From Chitinophagales bacterium (lineage in GTDB: Bacteria; Bacteroidota; Bacteroidia; Chitinophagales; Saprospiraceae), in contig JAAFJY010000033.1 in NCBI GenBank assembly GCA_013299105.1, positions 30,434 to 94,433 of the forward strand: a DNA stretch of 64,000 bases. The letters run 5' to 3'. The notes below the pieces were generated by a model. That model was not told the DNA's origin and did not search any database. It saw only the letters and a list, made by a program, of their open reading frames with translations. The position numbers and the translations under genes were made by a program. Numbering within the stretch: the first letter of the stretch is position 1; each line of letters starts with the position of its first letter. Shown piece by piece: positions 52,906-62,946 of the stretch.

Positions 52906-54423
52906 TCATAGGATTTTGTGCAAAAATCCATTCACTACCACATATTCCGTCACTCCATCTTTTTGAATCAGCAGCGAAGTATTTACGCCCAAGCCAATCA
53001 CGCCTGATTGGCCGGGATCCGCGCTATTGTCCTTGGGACGGATGAAGAGCAGCGGAAATTTACTCTGCTCCATGTTCTCGGCCCAACCCGTGCGCTGGAT
53101 GTCAGTGATGCCGCGGCTGTGGAAGTCTTTGATTTCAGCGGGGCCGATGTTTTGACCACTGGGATAAACCCCCGAAAGGATTTTTCCAGGTACAGCTTGG
53201 TAGCCCTCCAGGTTGTGTTCCTCGTAGGCGTGGGAGGTGGAAAGGTCGCCCAGCTCGCTGATGGTCGACTTGTAAAAATACTTATTGGGTGCCGGGGCTT
53301 CCACTTCTGCGCGACGGAAGGCCAGGTCTACCGTGTACAATTTATCATTCCGCATGATTTGCAACTTTCGTAGGATCATGTCGTGAAAACTATTCGATTC
53401 GTTTTCTGGCAAGCTGTCGTAGCCGCTGAAGTCCCATTTTTGGTAGACTTGATTGGCAATACCTTCCAGGGCACTCATGAAAATAGTGAAATTAAGTCGG
53501 CGCAATTCCTGGTTCTCAGGATCGCCTTTTAAGCCACCGGTTTCGATCAAGATGGTACGGGTACCCCATTTTTGCATGTTGTCACCAAAAGCGCGGGGCT
53601 CGAAAGCGTCGTCGTAGCGCCCAACCTGGTTGGGGATCCGGGTTTGCAAAACTTGGTTCATTAGGCCGATCAGTTTCATGGCATCGCCGCGTACTTCATT
53701 GATCGACTTTTCATAATCATAAGCCGGGGCCAAAAAAGAAATACTGGCGGGATATGGCCCCCGGCCTGCGCCCAGGTAAATGTTTTGGTCGTGGAGGTTG
53801 AAACCCCAATCGGCTTTTACCTCATCGCGCACTTTTTTCAGGATCCGGGCTTCGGGCGTTTGCAAGCGAAGGGCATCGCGATTGATGTCGATTCCTTGCA
53901 TACTGCGGCGGGTGAAACGGTTGGCCCCGTCGGGATTGAGCATGGGGATGAAATGCAGGCTGAGTTTGGACAAAATTTCCTGCCGCAGTGGGTCAAACTC
54001 ATCTTTTTGCTGAAAAAAATTGAAAATGTCCATCATGGCCATTGTAGCGGTAGGTTCGTCACCGTGCATTTGTGACCACAGCAATACTTTCACTGGCCCA
54101 TTACCGATGTTGACATGGTAGATGTTGCGCTTTTGGAAAGACTGTCCCGCTAAACTGACCCGGAAAGGCGCATGCAAAGCTTTGATGGTCGGTTCAATGT
54201 CTTCGAGTTTGAAGCGCCGCTGGATGATGCTTTTAAAGAGATAATCAGGATGTTTTTCGTAAAACTTTAATGCATTAGGCGAGATAGCAGGCACTTGTGG
54301 TGGACGATTGCTGCATGCGACCAACAATCCAAAAAAGGCCAGAAAAACCTGCATCATGCGCAAGGATCTGCGTTTGGTAGTCGATATGTTGGTTTGAGCA
54401 GTATTACGTGAAGACGAGAACAT
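52906..54423 (-). CDS. M14 family zinc carboxypeptidase, probable lipoprotein
   Basis: About 505 residues with the ATG at 54423, which gives a basic n-region (TTKRRSLRMM) before the hydrophobic FLAFFGLLVACSN; its Cys is a lipobox. A start at 54357 (MMQVFLAFF) is possible. The zinc site is HGDEPTATMAM (HxxE); the third ligand is His in GFNLHDQNIYLG; the arginine region is NPDGANRFTRR followed by GIDINRD; and the catalytic Glu lies in RTILIETGG. It removes C-terminal residues from peptides or acts on cell-wall peptides, in the periplasm or on the outer membrane. A C-terminal part of about 150 residues (VYPSGQNIGPAEIKDFHSRG) is not part of the catalytic domain. Confidence 0.87.
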   Translation of the reverse strand: MFSSSRNTAQTNISTTKRRSLRMMQVFLAFFGLLVACSNRPPQVPAISPNALKFYEKHPDYLFKSIIQRRFKLEDIEPTIKALHAPFRVSLAGQSFQKRNIYHVNIGNGPVKVLLWSQMHGDEPTATMAMMDIFNFFQQKDEFDPLRQEILSKLSLHFIPMLNPDGANRFTRRSMQGIDINRDALRLQTPEARILKKVRDEVKADWGFNLHDQNIYLGAGRGPYPASISFLAPAYDYEKSINEVRGDAMKLIGLMNQVLQTRIPNQVGRYDDAFEPRAFGDNMQKWGTRTILIETGGLKGDPENQELRRLNFTIFMSALEGIANQVYQKWDFSGYDSLPENESNSFHDMILRKLQIMRNDKLYTVDLAFRRAEVEAPAPNKYFYKSTISELGDLSTSHAYEEHNLEGYQAVPGKILSGVYPSGQNIGPAEIKDFHSRGITDIQRTGWAENMEQSKFPLLFIRPKDNSADPGQSGVIGLGVNTSLLIQKDGVTEYVVVNGFLHKIL

Positions 54424-54997
54424 GTTACGATGATTTGTGCGGAAAGATGGCAAATCTTCCGGCAAATTCAAGCGGCAGCAGACGGTTTTTTGAAAAAATA
54501 AGCTGGCAGCAGAATAGTGTAAAGTGTTGAAAAGCTGTTTCGGCAAAAAGAATTTGGGTGAGACCTCAAAATATTTTTCCGTTTTTGGCATTATAGTACA
54601 TCAAGCGGGGGTTTCTCCCCTGCATTCCTACTATGAGAGCCTTTCCAGCCCGGATTTCCCAGTCTTTTGTCAAATTTTCAAGCAAGTCGCTTAATAAATT
54701 TGCAAAAATGAGAGGAAATAATTCAAATACGTAAAAAAAAGATATTTTTGGGGCTGCAAAAAATAAGGCGCCTTTTTGGTTGAAAACTCCAAGGGCCAAT
54801 GACGAACACACTGGTGTCGACAGTTTTTTGTCGATTGCCAAACCTATGTTTTAGACTTTTTTTGAGGAAACTACTTCACACAAAGTCTGATCCCTAGCTG
54901 ATGTTGAAGCCTTAGATTTCCGCTACTCGGAAAAATGGGGCTTCGTAAATGCGCTGACAGAATTGCAAAAGCATACTGTCGGCAAAAAGAAAAGTTG

Positions 54998-55005
54998 TAA
55001 TTTTG
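54998..55005 (+). promoter_or_regulatory. Candidate -7 promoter element of the PorP/SprF-like gene
   Basis: TAATTTTG matches TAnnTTTG and lies 21 bases before the ATG. The -33 position has only CTG. The upstream interval 54424-54997 shows no other gene; a 91-codon minus-strand frame at 54566-54841 lacks support. Confidence 0.4.
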
Positions 55006-55026
55006 GCCATCTCAAAAACTTGTCCC

Positions 55027-55980
55027 ATGACCGGTTTACGATTACTTGTATGCCTACTATTTTTTTCGGCTGTTTGTAATGCTCAACAGCTTTCCTTGTT
55101 CACCCAATACCGCGAAAACCTAACCGTTATCAATCCTGCTGCGATTGAGTCGGATTACTTCGTTTTTGGTAGCCCTTTTACCATCGGAGCATCTTATCGC
55201 GCGCAATGGGTTGGTCTGCGCAATGGTCCTCGTACCCAGACCTTACGTGCCAACTACCTGCATGATGGGGGAGGAAGCGTAGCTTTCAATTTTGGAGGTT
55301 ACGTGATCAATGACCAAACCGGGCCAACTGGCCTGACGGGTATTTACGGTAAAATTGGCGGTGTATTGACTGACGATCCTCAGTATGGAGGTTTGTCGAT
55401 CGGGATGACTGCGGGTTTTACTCAATTCCAGGTGCGCTCATCGGAAATCAACCTGAGGGACGAAAACGATCCGCTGGCAGGTGAAAATCAATCCCAGATG
55501 TATCCCGACGTGGGCGTTGGGGTTTTTATGTACAAAGCTGTGGGTGGGCGTTTTGCCGACGATTACATCTACGGTGGCGTATCCGTTCCACAAGTTTTGG
55601 GCTTGGACCTGACCTTCCAAAATGACCAGGGGCAGTTTTCTACCCAACGGGTGCGGCACTTTTACGGCCAATTTGGCTATTATAAATTTTTCAGCGACGA
55701 CAGTTTTCTGGAGCCATCTTTGTGGGTGAAATATACCCCCAATGCTCCCGTCAACGTGGACCTGAACCTGCGCTACCAATTGCCTGCTGCTTTGTGGATT
55801 GGGGCAGGTGGCTCTTCAGCCAAGGCAGTACACTTGGAAACTGGGCTTTTCCTGGGCGACAATGTGGGCAACAACAACATCCTGCGCATTGGGTATGGTT
55901 TCGACCATAACTTCAGTTCTTTTGGCCCAACTGCCGGCAGCACCCACGAAATCAATTTAAGCCTTTCACTGCGTCGATAA
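55027..55980 (+). CDS. PorP/SprF family T9SS-associated outer-membrane protein
   Basis: A 317-residue outer-membrane beta-barrel with a signal peptide (TGLRLLVCLLFFSAVCNAQQ). The family signature is the mature start QLSLFTQYRENLTVINPAAI, then IGASYRAQWVGLRNGPRTQT and SVAFNFGGYVINDQTGPTGL. The C-terminus ends in strand-like NLSLSLRR. SprF-type proteins help the type IX system secrete or anchor partner proteins encoded next to them; here the partner is the 1892-residue protein that starts 58 bases downstream and has a type B sorting tail. The pair resembles the sprF/sprB arrangement of gliding bacteria. Confidence 0.88.
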   Translation: MTGLRLLVCLLFFSAVCNAQQLSLFTQYRENLTVINPAAIESDYFVFGSPFTIGASYRAQWVGLRNGPRTQTLRANYLHDGGGSVAFNFGGYVINDQTGPTGLTGIYGKIGGVLTDDPQYGGLSIGMTAGFTQFQVRSSEINLRDENDPLAGENQSQMYPDVGVGVFMYKAVGGRFADDYIYGGVSVPQVLGLDLTFQNDQGQFSTQRVRHFYGQFGYYKFFSDDSFLEPSLWVKYTPNAPVNVDLNLRYQLPAALWIGAGGSSAKAVHLETGLFLGDNVGNNNILRIGYGFDHNFSSFGPTAGSTHEINLSLSLRR

Positions 55981-56038
55981 GCGCGTATCCTGATATTCCA
56001 TGAACCTGCGATTTGAATATCCCAAACTCCTTTTTTGC

Positions 56039-59000
56039 ATGAAAAAGATTCTGCTTTCCCTGACGCTAATCCTGGGATTTGCTGGCATCGCTTATGCGCA
56101 GCCATCTTTCCAGTTTGGCTCGGTGGTGAAAAATACCGGTGAAGAAGCCTGCATCCAAGTTACAGTACAGGACTTCACTGAAATCACTTCGGTGAAAATG
56201 CCCATTTTTTGGGATACTGCTGTTTTGACTTTCAAAAGCGTTAGACCAAATACACGCCTGCGGGGTTTTGATTTGCCCGATTTTAGTACCACTCGTACCA
56301 AAGATGGCTTGTTGCTGTTGGACTGGTCGGCTGGCAATTGTGCTGCTGGCGAAGCTGGTACTTTGAACGATGACGAAGTGCTCTTCGAGCTCTGTTTCAC
56401 CGTCAAGGGCAACTATGCTGATGCCTCGTCAATAGGTATCACTGAGGATACTGACTTGCTCAAAGATCCAGAGCCAGTGATCATCAGGCGTACTTCGGCT
56501 TGTGCGCTCAACATTTACTACGATAAACCCAATACTACGGTGGGCTCGGTAGCGGTGGGAGTTCGTCCTATCAAACTCATTGCCAGTAATGCTACGGGTA
56601 ACACTGGCGACAACGTGATCATCAATGTGACCACCAGTGGTTTCGATGCCTTGAGCAGCTTACAATTTTCGATCAACTACGACTCTACTTTCCTGGAATT
56701 TGCAGGGGTTACGCCGCTCGATAACCTCCGTAACTTGTCCAGTTCCAGCTTTGGCCGACCCGATGACCCGAATGGGCGCATCAAGAAGGGCAACATCACT
56801 TTTTCGTGGTCGGTGCCTCCCAGCGAGGTAGGTCGTGGTATTTCAGTAGAAGATGGCAAGGTTATTTTTCAGCTCAATTTTAAGATCATTGGCCCTTGTG
56901 GTAAATCTAGCAGCGTGAGTTTTTCTGGCAAACCTACTTTGTTGGAAGCCATTAACGTAGCTCGTGAAGGGGCAAAACTACCAGTTGTGGGCCAGCCTGG
57001 GGTAGTTACTTCTACCGCTTGCGATCCTCCTGGTTTGAAAGTCGGGATTGATTGTGGCCAGCCAGTGGCCCAAAACACTGAAGTATGTGTGAAGGTTATT
57101 GCCAATGAAAACTTTCCCAATATTACTTTCTTAGACTATGTGATGGAATGGAACCCCACACAGCTAAAATTCAAAAGCATTAGCACTAATGATAGTCCTA
57201 TTCCGAGGTTAACCGAAAGTTTCTTCAACACCGATAATACCGCCAATGGCGTTTTAGGACTGAAGTGGGAATCTCCTGTTCCGTCTACTGCCCAGCGGGG
57301 AGCAACCCTTTATACCGTATGTTTCACAGCCATCGGATTGAGCAATTCTTCTTTGGCCAAAGATTCTATCTTACTAGCTCCCATCAAATTGAACCGAGAA
57401 ACAGCTACAGTGAAAAGGCGTGGGGAGGATACCAACTATGGACTTGCACCCCGCAACTGTAACGTACAAATCAAACAGCCACCAGGTGTAAGGATACAGG
57501 TTGCGGCTCAACAAGGTAAGCCAGGTGAAACGATTTGTTCGGACGTACAAGTTGGTAGTTTCCGTGATGTATTGAAGCTACAGTTCAGTATGATTTGGAA
57601 CAATGCAGATTTGAAGTTTGTGGAGCTGAAAGACCTCAATACTACAGCTCTCCCAGGGCTAAATTTGAGTGCTTTTAATCTAACGGGGGCAGCAAGTGGG
57701 CTTCTGACGATGGAATATACCAACAACACACCGATTACCCTGACCGATGCTACCACCATTTTTAAGTTTTGTTACCAAATCATTGGCAAAGGCCCTGGAG
57801 AACTGGGCCAGGAGAACAACTGTCAGACCATCAGTTTTGCCAATCAACCTTTGAAAAGTGGTGTGACAACGCCCAGTTCCAATGGACAAATTATTGAATT
57901 GGTTCCACAAGATGGTGACGTCTGCATCCTCAACCCTTCAGGCTATTTCATTTCCTTGGGCAAAAACGAAGGCTACTTGAACGACCAGGTTTGTGTGGAC
58001 TTCAAAGTAGCAGAGTTTAAAAACATTGCGGGTACCCAATTCAATGTGAAATGGCCAACGGCTGCGCTCAAGTTGATCAGTGCAACCAACACTGGTGCCT
58101 TGCCCGAACTGAAAATTGATACCGCATCTGCCAAGGTGGGGCTGCTGAAAGTGGATTACCAAAAAGCAGCTGGAGGGAATCTTGATGACAGTACCTCGAT
58201 CATTCGAGCCTGCTTCCAACTGATTGGTGAACCAAACAATTGCCATAAAATTGACATCAACGCCGAGCCGAACCCTTCCGTTAGCTTAGTTGGCGGTGGC
58301 GTGGGCAGTGTTTTCCAAAAAGCTGGAAGTATCTGTATCCAGGATACCATTTTGTTGCTTGACACCACCATTACCCAAGTTACTTGCCCGGGTGGCCGCA
58401 ATGGTACCATCGAGGTACAAACCAAAGGGGGCACAGGTAATGTATTCTATAACTGGGAGGTTTTCCCTCGCGGTGGCAATCCAGTTCAGTTTACCCCCAA
58501 AGCAATCAACCTGCCTGCGGGCAAGGTGGTATTGCGGGTATTCGACTCTCGCCGCCCAACACCACTGGTGCGGGTAGATACCTTTAATATTCCTGAAAGC
58601 AAAGAAGTCCCTAGCGTCAATGCTGGCCCGGACCAGGTCATGCCTTGTACCTTGCCAGCTCTAGCGATCACGGGTACGGCGTCGCAGGGGGCTGATATTA
58701 AATACGATTGGAGCGCACGGTTCGGGGGCATCAATGGCGACCGAGACAAGTTGCGGGTACTGGTCACTTCGGCTGGCGAGTACATCCTGAATGTCACCAA
58801 CACCAAGACAGGATGCTTTTCGGTTGATACTGTCAAAGTAAGCAATCCTGCTTTGCCCATAGCCAACGCTGGTAGAGACCTGATTTTTGGTTGCAAAACC
58901 GATAGTTTGTTCCTGGATGCTGGCTTGTCCTCAAAAGGAGATACTGTAACCTACAAGTGGGTCCAACTCAACGATGGAGTCATCAAGCCAGGTGATGAAA

Positions 59001-61717
59001 CCAAGGTGAATCCCAAAATTGAAAAACCTGGCCGCTTTGCCTTAGAAGTACGCTTCCGCAGTACGGGTTGTGTAGCACGGGATACCGTTGACGTGACGAG
59101 GTCAACGGTGGTATTGAAAGCCGTAGCTGGAACCGACTTGACCCTCGACTGTAAAGGTGGCACCGTGACGCTGGATGGCTCAAGATCGGTCAACTCCTCT
59201 CAAGTGACCACTTATGAGTGGCTCAAGTCCGACAATACGGTCATCAGCCGAGGCCCTCAAACGGTTCAGGTGCGTGAATTGGGTACTTATTTCCTGCGAG
59301 TGACCGATGAAGGGGAAGGTTGTATCTCAATGGATACTGTTGAGGTGAAACCAAGTCCTGATTTCCCAACGATCAAAGGATCAAAAGACCTCGTTTTGTC
59401 TTGTAAGTCACCCAATCCAGAACTCAAGACTACCATTAGCAATGCTGCTCGTTTTAGTGCTCGTTGGACCACAAGTGCTGGAGGCCAATTGAAAGCTGGT
59501 ACGGATACTACCCTCAACGCAGTAGCCACCCAAGCTGGTACCTTCGTTTTGGCGGTGACTAACCTGGAAAGTACTTGTATAAGCCGCGATACCGTGGTGG
59601 TAACCACCAATTTGAATAAACCAGCGGTGGACATCGTCAACTCTACGGGCAACATCACTTGTGCGGTGCCTAGCTTGACCCTGACAGCTACCGCTGCAAC
59701 AGGTCGAAATGTGGTACTCACCTGGAAATTGGCCGGACAAGATGTGGCCAAAGATTCTCTGCGTTTCCGCATAACCAAAGGTGGCACCTACTTCCTCGAA
59801 GCAAGGGATACCGCCAGTGGTTGTTTTTCCCTGGACTCGGTGCGGATCGCCCAGCAGGCTGAAATCCCACAAATTGTGATCACTAACCCTGGTAAGATCA
59901 CATGCCGCAACCCTCAACTGACCCTGCGCAGCACCGTTACACCTGCTGCCAATACCTATACTTATACCTGGCAAAAAACCCAAGGTACAGGTACGATCAA
60001 CAGCGGGGGCAATACAGCCAGTCCAGTAATCAGAGGCGTAGGTTCATTTTCTGTAAAAGTGAATAATCCAACTACTGGTTGCGTAGGCGAGGGCAACATC
60101 ACCATCGAAGGCGATACCCTGCGCCCAACTGCTCAAGCTGGACCTGACAAGATTTTGGATTGTAAAGCTGATTCCCTGATCCTGGATGGAACGGGTTCTT
60201 CTGCTGGCACTAAATTTACCTATGCCTGGACGGTGAGCGGCGCAAGTGCTCCTAACCCGGCCAATCGCTTGCAAGTGACCGTGCGCCAGCCTGGAAACTA
60301 CGCCCTGACTGTGCGTGATACTTCCAACGGTTGCTTCCGCGTGGACAGCATTCGGGTTACCTCGGATCGCAATGCTCCTACGGTTTCAATCGCTACGCCT
60401 ACTTTGCTGACTTGTGCCATCAACTCTATCAATCTGGTGGCTACGGGCTCTTCAGGTAATAATTTCCGCATTGGCTGGACTGGACCCAATGGACAGGCCA
60501 TTCCTGCCGGGAACAATGCCCTGCAACTACCTGCTACCCAAGTCGGCAAGCACGAAATCACCATCACCAATACTCAAAACTCTTGTAGCACCAAGGCATC
60601 GGTCGAAGTGAGGGAAAATCGTACTCGCCCCACTGTGCAAGTGGTGCGTTCGGCCAGTGTAACTTGTGCCACCGCCAAAGCTACCCTCAACGGTACAGGC
60701 TCTGCCTCGGGCACTGGTATTTCTTACCGCTGGGTAGTAGCGCGGGGCAATGGTAGCATCAGCAGCGGTGAAACCACGCTCAATCCGCAAATTACAGGAC
60801 CTGGTGTCTATCGCCTGGTGGTCAGCAGTCAAGAAAACGGCTGCCAGTCCCGTGACTCGGTGGAGGTGAAAATCGACCAATCAGCCCTTGGCCTAGCCAA
60901 AGTGACCAAAGAACCCAACTCGGTTTGTGACGATGAAGTCAACGTCATCGGCAATTCCCTAACGGGTACTACTGGCCAATGGACGGGGCCAGCTGGCATC
61001 AGTTTTGAAGCGCCAACCCAGGCTTCAACCGTAGCGATGGGCTTACCAGAAGGCAAGAAAACCACTTTGCGTTGGTCGCTTTCTACAGCTGAATGCCCCA
61101 ATTATAGCTTCGATACCCTATCCGTCATTCATGAAGGTGTGCCCAATGCCAACAACGACAAGGCCGACCGTTTTGTCGCTTCATTGGACAAACCAACCAC
61201 TACGCTCAACGTAGCGCGCAATGACCAGGTGAACGGAACTGGCTTCAAATTAAACATCGAAGTACAGCCAAGCTTAGGTCGCATTGATACAATCAGCGGG
61301 GGATTCATCACCTACCGAGCACTACCAGGTCGTGCAGGTATGGACATGTTCAAATACAAAATTTGTAATGTACAATGCCCCACCAAGTGCGATACCGCTA
61401 CCGTTACCCTGGATGTGGATGTAGACGATTCCTTCCAATTCCAAGTGCCCAATGGCATTACGCCTAACGCTGACGGCAAAAACGATGCCCTCAAATTTGA
61501 GATTCTGGATGTGAATCCTGATAAATACCCCAACAGCGAGCTGATCATCTTCAACCGCTGGGGCGATATCGTTTACCAAGTCAAACCCTACGCCAACGAT
61601 TGGCAAGGAACCAATAACGCAGGCCAGGAGTTGCCAACAGGTACCTATTATTATATCTTGCGGTTGGACATCGCCAATGGTGAAATTTTGAAAGGAGACG
61701 TGACGATCGTGAAATAA
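56039..61717 (+). CDS. Giant surface protein: cohesin-like and PKD-like modules, T9SS type B tail
   Basis: An 1892-residue cell-surface protein; the ATG at 56039 opens a signal peptide (MKKILLSLTLILGFAGIAYA). Residues about 22-775 hold five modules resembling cohesin/bacterial Ig domains (VQDFTEITSVKMPIFWDTAV; VTTSGFDALSSLQFSINYDS; VIANENFPNITFLDYVMEWN; VQVGSFRDVLKLQFSMIW; VAEFKNIAGTQFNVKW). A SprB-like segment (QVTCPGGRNGTIEVQTKGG) lies at about 780-855, then nine PKD-like repeats (about 860-1615), each with a Cys pair and a GCFSVDTVKV-type end. A cadherin-like domain (GFITYRALPGRAGMDMFKY) precedes the C-terminal gliding-motility-associated domain (GITPNADGKNDALKF, LIIFNRWGDIVY). It is likely exported with the help of the upstream PorP/SprF protein and may act as an adhesin or scaffold. 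Confidence 0.88.
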   Translation: MKKILLSLTLILGFAGIAYAQPSFQFGSVVKNTGEEACIQVTVQDFTEITSVKMPIFWDTAVLTFKSVRPNTRLRGFDLPDFSTTRTKDGLLLLDWSAGNCAAGEAGTLNDDEVLFELCFTVKGNYADASSIGITEDTDLLKDPEPVIIRRTSACALNIYYDKPNTTVGSVAVGVRPIKLIASNATGNTGDNVIINVTTSGFDALSSLQFSINYDSTFLEFAGVTPLDNLRNLSSSSFGRPDDPNGRIKKGNITFSWSVPPSEVGRGISVEDGKVIFQLNFKIIGPCGKSSSVSFSGKPTLLEAINVAREGAKLPVVGQPGVVTSTACDPPGLKVGIDCGQPVAQNTEVCVKVIANENFPNITFLDYVMEWNPTQLKFKSISTNDSPIPRLTESFFNTDNTANGVLGLKWESPVPSTAQRGATLYTVCFTAIGLSNSSLAKDSILLAPIKLNRETATVKRRGEDTNYGLAPRNCNVQIKQPPGVRIQVAAQQGKPGETICSDVQVGSFRDVLKLQFSMIWNNADLKFVELKDLNTTALPGLNLSAFNLTGAASGLLTMEYTNNTPITLTDATTIFKFCYQIIGKGPGELGQENNCQTISFANQPLKSGVTTPSSNGQIIELVPQDGDVCILNPSGYFISLGKNEGYLNDQVCVDFKVAEFKNIAGTQFNVKWPTAALKLISATNTGALPELKIDTASAKVGLLKVDYQKAAGGNLDDSTSIIRACFQLIGEPNNCHKIDINAEPNPSVSLVGGGVGSVFQKAGSICIQDTILLLDTTITQVTCPGGRNGTIEVQTKGGTGNVFYNWEVFPRGGNPVQFTPKAINLPAGKVVLRVFDSRRPTPLVRVDTFNIPESKEVPSVNAGPDQVMPCTLPALAITGTASQGADIKYDWSARFGGINGDRDKLRVLVTSAGEYILNVTNTKTGCFSVDTVKVSNPALPIANAGRDLIFGCKTDSLFLDAGLSSKGDTVTYKWVQLNDGVIKPGDETKVNPKIEKPGRFALEVRFRSTGCVARDTVDVTRSTVVLKAVAGTDLTLDCKGGTVTLDGSRSVNSSQVTTYEWLKSDNTVISRGPQTVQVRELGTYFLRVTDEGEGCISMDTVEVKPSPDFPTIKGSKDLVLSCKSPNPELKTTISNAARFSARWTTSAGGQLKAGTDTTLNAVATQAGTFVLAVTNLESTCISRDTVVVTTNLNKPAVDIVNSTGNITCAVPSLTLTATAATGRNVVLTWKLAGQDVAKDSLRFRITKGGTYFLEARDTASGCFSLDSVRIAQQAEIPQIVITNPGKITCRNPQLTLRSTVTPAANTYTYTWQKTQGTGTINSGGNTASPVIRGVGSFSVKVNNPTTGCVGEGNITIEGDTLRPTAQAGPDKILDCKADSLILDGTGSSAGTKFTYAWTVSGASAPNPANRLQVTVRQPGNYALTVRDTSNGCFRVDSIRVTSDRNAPTVSIATPTLLTCAINSINLVATGSSGNNFRIGWTGPNGQAIPAGNNALQLPATQVGKHEITITNTQNSCSTKASVEVRENRTRPTVQVVRSASVTCATAKATLNGTGSASGTGISYRWVVARGNGSISSGETTLNPQITGPGVYRLVVSSQENGCQSRDSVEVKIDQSALGLAKVTKEPNSVCDDEVNVIGNSLTGTTGQWTGPAGISFEAPTQASTVAMGLPEGKKTTLRWSLSTAECPNYSFDTLSVIHEGVPNANNDKADRFVASLDKPTTTLNVARNDQVNGTGFKLNIEVQPSLGRIDTISGGFITYRALPGRAGMDMFKYKICNVQCPTKCDTATVTLDVDVDDSFQFQVPNGITPNADGKNDALKFEILDVNPDKYPNSELIIFNRWGDIVYQVKPYANDWQGTNNAGQELPTGTYYYILRLDIANGEILKGDVTIVK

Positions 61718-61730
61718 GGTCGGAAGCAAC

Positions 61731-61782
61731 CACAAAAAGAAACCCGCAATTCAGTTCGCTGAGTTGCGGGTTTCTTTTTGTG
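61731..61782. terminator. Strong bidirectional terminator
   Basis: CACAAAAAGAAACCCGCAA pairs perfectly with TTGCGGGTTTCTTTTTGTG around a 14-base loop. It lies between the giant surface protein gene and the converging epimerase gene and can serve both. Confidence 0.93.
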
Positions 61783-61799
61783 GATTTGGTGGAAATAAG

Positions 61800-62789
61800 T
61801 CATAACTGCTGCGCCAAAAAAGCCGCCGCAGTTTCTCGAATCGTCTGGTCCAAAGGAGTGTACTGGAAACTCAATTCTTGTATTGATTTTTGGTTGCTGT
61901 AACGGAAATGAAGGGCAGACTGCCTCATGTTTTCCCTGCTTACCAAAGGGGTTTTTCCTTGAAATTTGGCCAAAAGGGCACTGCCACGCCAGGCCAATTC
62001 CCCCATCCAGGGCTGGATTTTGATATTCGGCGCGGGTACCTGTAGCGCATTTGCCATTTTTTGAAACAAATCAAAATACGTCAAATTCTGGACAGTTGCG
62101 ATGAAGCGTTCTCCCTCCACGTCACTTTCCATCAATTGCAGGCACATGCGGGCCACATCTCGCACATCAACCACACTGGCCAAGCCCCTTGGGTAAAAGC
62201 ACAGGCCCTGATAAATTTGTTGAAAAAACTGCCCGGTACCCTCGTGCCAAGGCCCTGGCCCCAAAATCAGCGAAGGGTTTACAACCGCAACCGAAAGCCC
62301 TTCTGCGGAAGCCCGCCATACTTCTTGCTCGGCTAAAAATTTGGAAACGCCATAGCCCGTGTTGAACGGGCCGTTGTTCCAATTGCTTTTTTCATCCACT
62401 ACTTGTTCGGGCTTATTGCGACCCAGGGCAGCAATTGAACTGACATAAACCAGTTTTTTTATCGAATTGTACAAGCAAGCATTGACCAAAAGCTCGGTAC
62501 CTTCGGCATTGACTTGCCGCATCAAGGCCCAATCGCGTTTATGGAAGGAAATCAATGCGGCGCTGTGGAATACCCAATCGACTCCTTTTAAAGCATCCTC
62601 CAACAGAAATCCATCCAGGAGATCACCTTCTACCCACTCAATGCGATCAGCCAGATCAGCGAGCTGGTTCAAGCGGCTACTTGGGCGGCGCAGCGCACGG
62701 ATTTGGGTATAGCCCGCAGCGATTAAGGTACGCAGCAAGTGTGTACCCAAAAACCCCGTTCCACCAGTAACAAAAATGCTGGGTTGCAT
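61800..62789 (-). CDS. NAD-dependent epimerase/dehydratase family protein
   Basis: A 329-residue extended short-chain dehydrogenase. The Rossmann motif is IFVTGGTGFLGTHLLRTL. The active site Tyr and Lys are in GYGVSKFLAEQEVW, and the Ser in YVSSIAALG. DLADRIEWVEGDLLD and SVVDVRDVARMCLQLME are typical of the 3-beta-HSD/dihydroflavonol-reductase-like subgroup. The substrate (sugar nucleotide, sterol-like or other) cannot be told. It is a single gene on this strand, converging with the giant surface protein gene. Confidence 0.85.
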   Translation of the reverse strand: MQPSIFVTGGTGFLGTHLLRTLIAAGYTQIRALRRPSSRLNQLADLADRIEWVEGDLLDGFLLEDALKGVDWVFHSAALISFHKRDWALMRQVNAEGTELLVNACLYNSIKKLVYVSSIAALGRNKPEQVVDEKSNWNNGPFNTGYGVSKFLAEQEVWRASAEGLSVAVVNPSLILGPGPWHEGTGQFFQQIYQGLCFYPRGLASVVDVRDVARMCLQLMESDVEGERFIATVQNLTYFDLFQKMANALQVPAPNIKIQPWMGELAWRGSALLAKFQGKTPLVSRENMRQSALHFRYSNQKSIQELSFQYTPLDQTIRETAAAFLAQQL

Positions 62790-62877
62790 AGTCGAAAATG
62801 GGCAAATTTTTGGTCCAACTAAAGCCCAAATCAGCCGGACCGTGCTAAGGTCCTCTTTTTTTGGTAAGGGACCAAAT

Positions 62878-62911
62878 AAAAAGGGACCTGCAAAACCTGC
62901 AAGTCCCTTTT
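62878..62911 (-). terminator. Intrinsic terminator of the cytochrome c gene
   Basis: AAAAGGGACCTGC pairs with GCAAGTCCCTTTT (one mismatch) around AAAACCT. On the minus strand it lies 36 bases after the cytochrome stop and is followed by T residues. Confidence 0.8.
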
Positions 62912-62946
62912 GAGAATTGATAAAGTAGGCTACAAAATAACCAAAA

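Noticed and set aside
54566..54841. 91-codon minus-strand frame upstream of the carboxypeptidase gene
   Set aside because: It overlaps the upstream region of the carboxypeptidase gene in another frame and has no motif.
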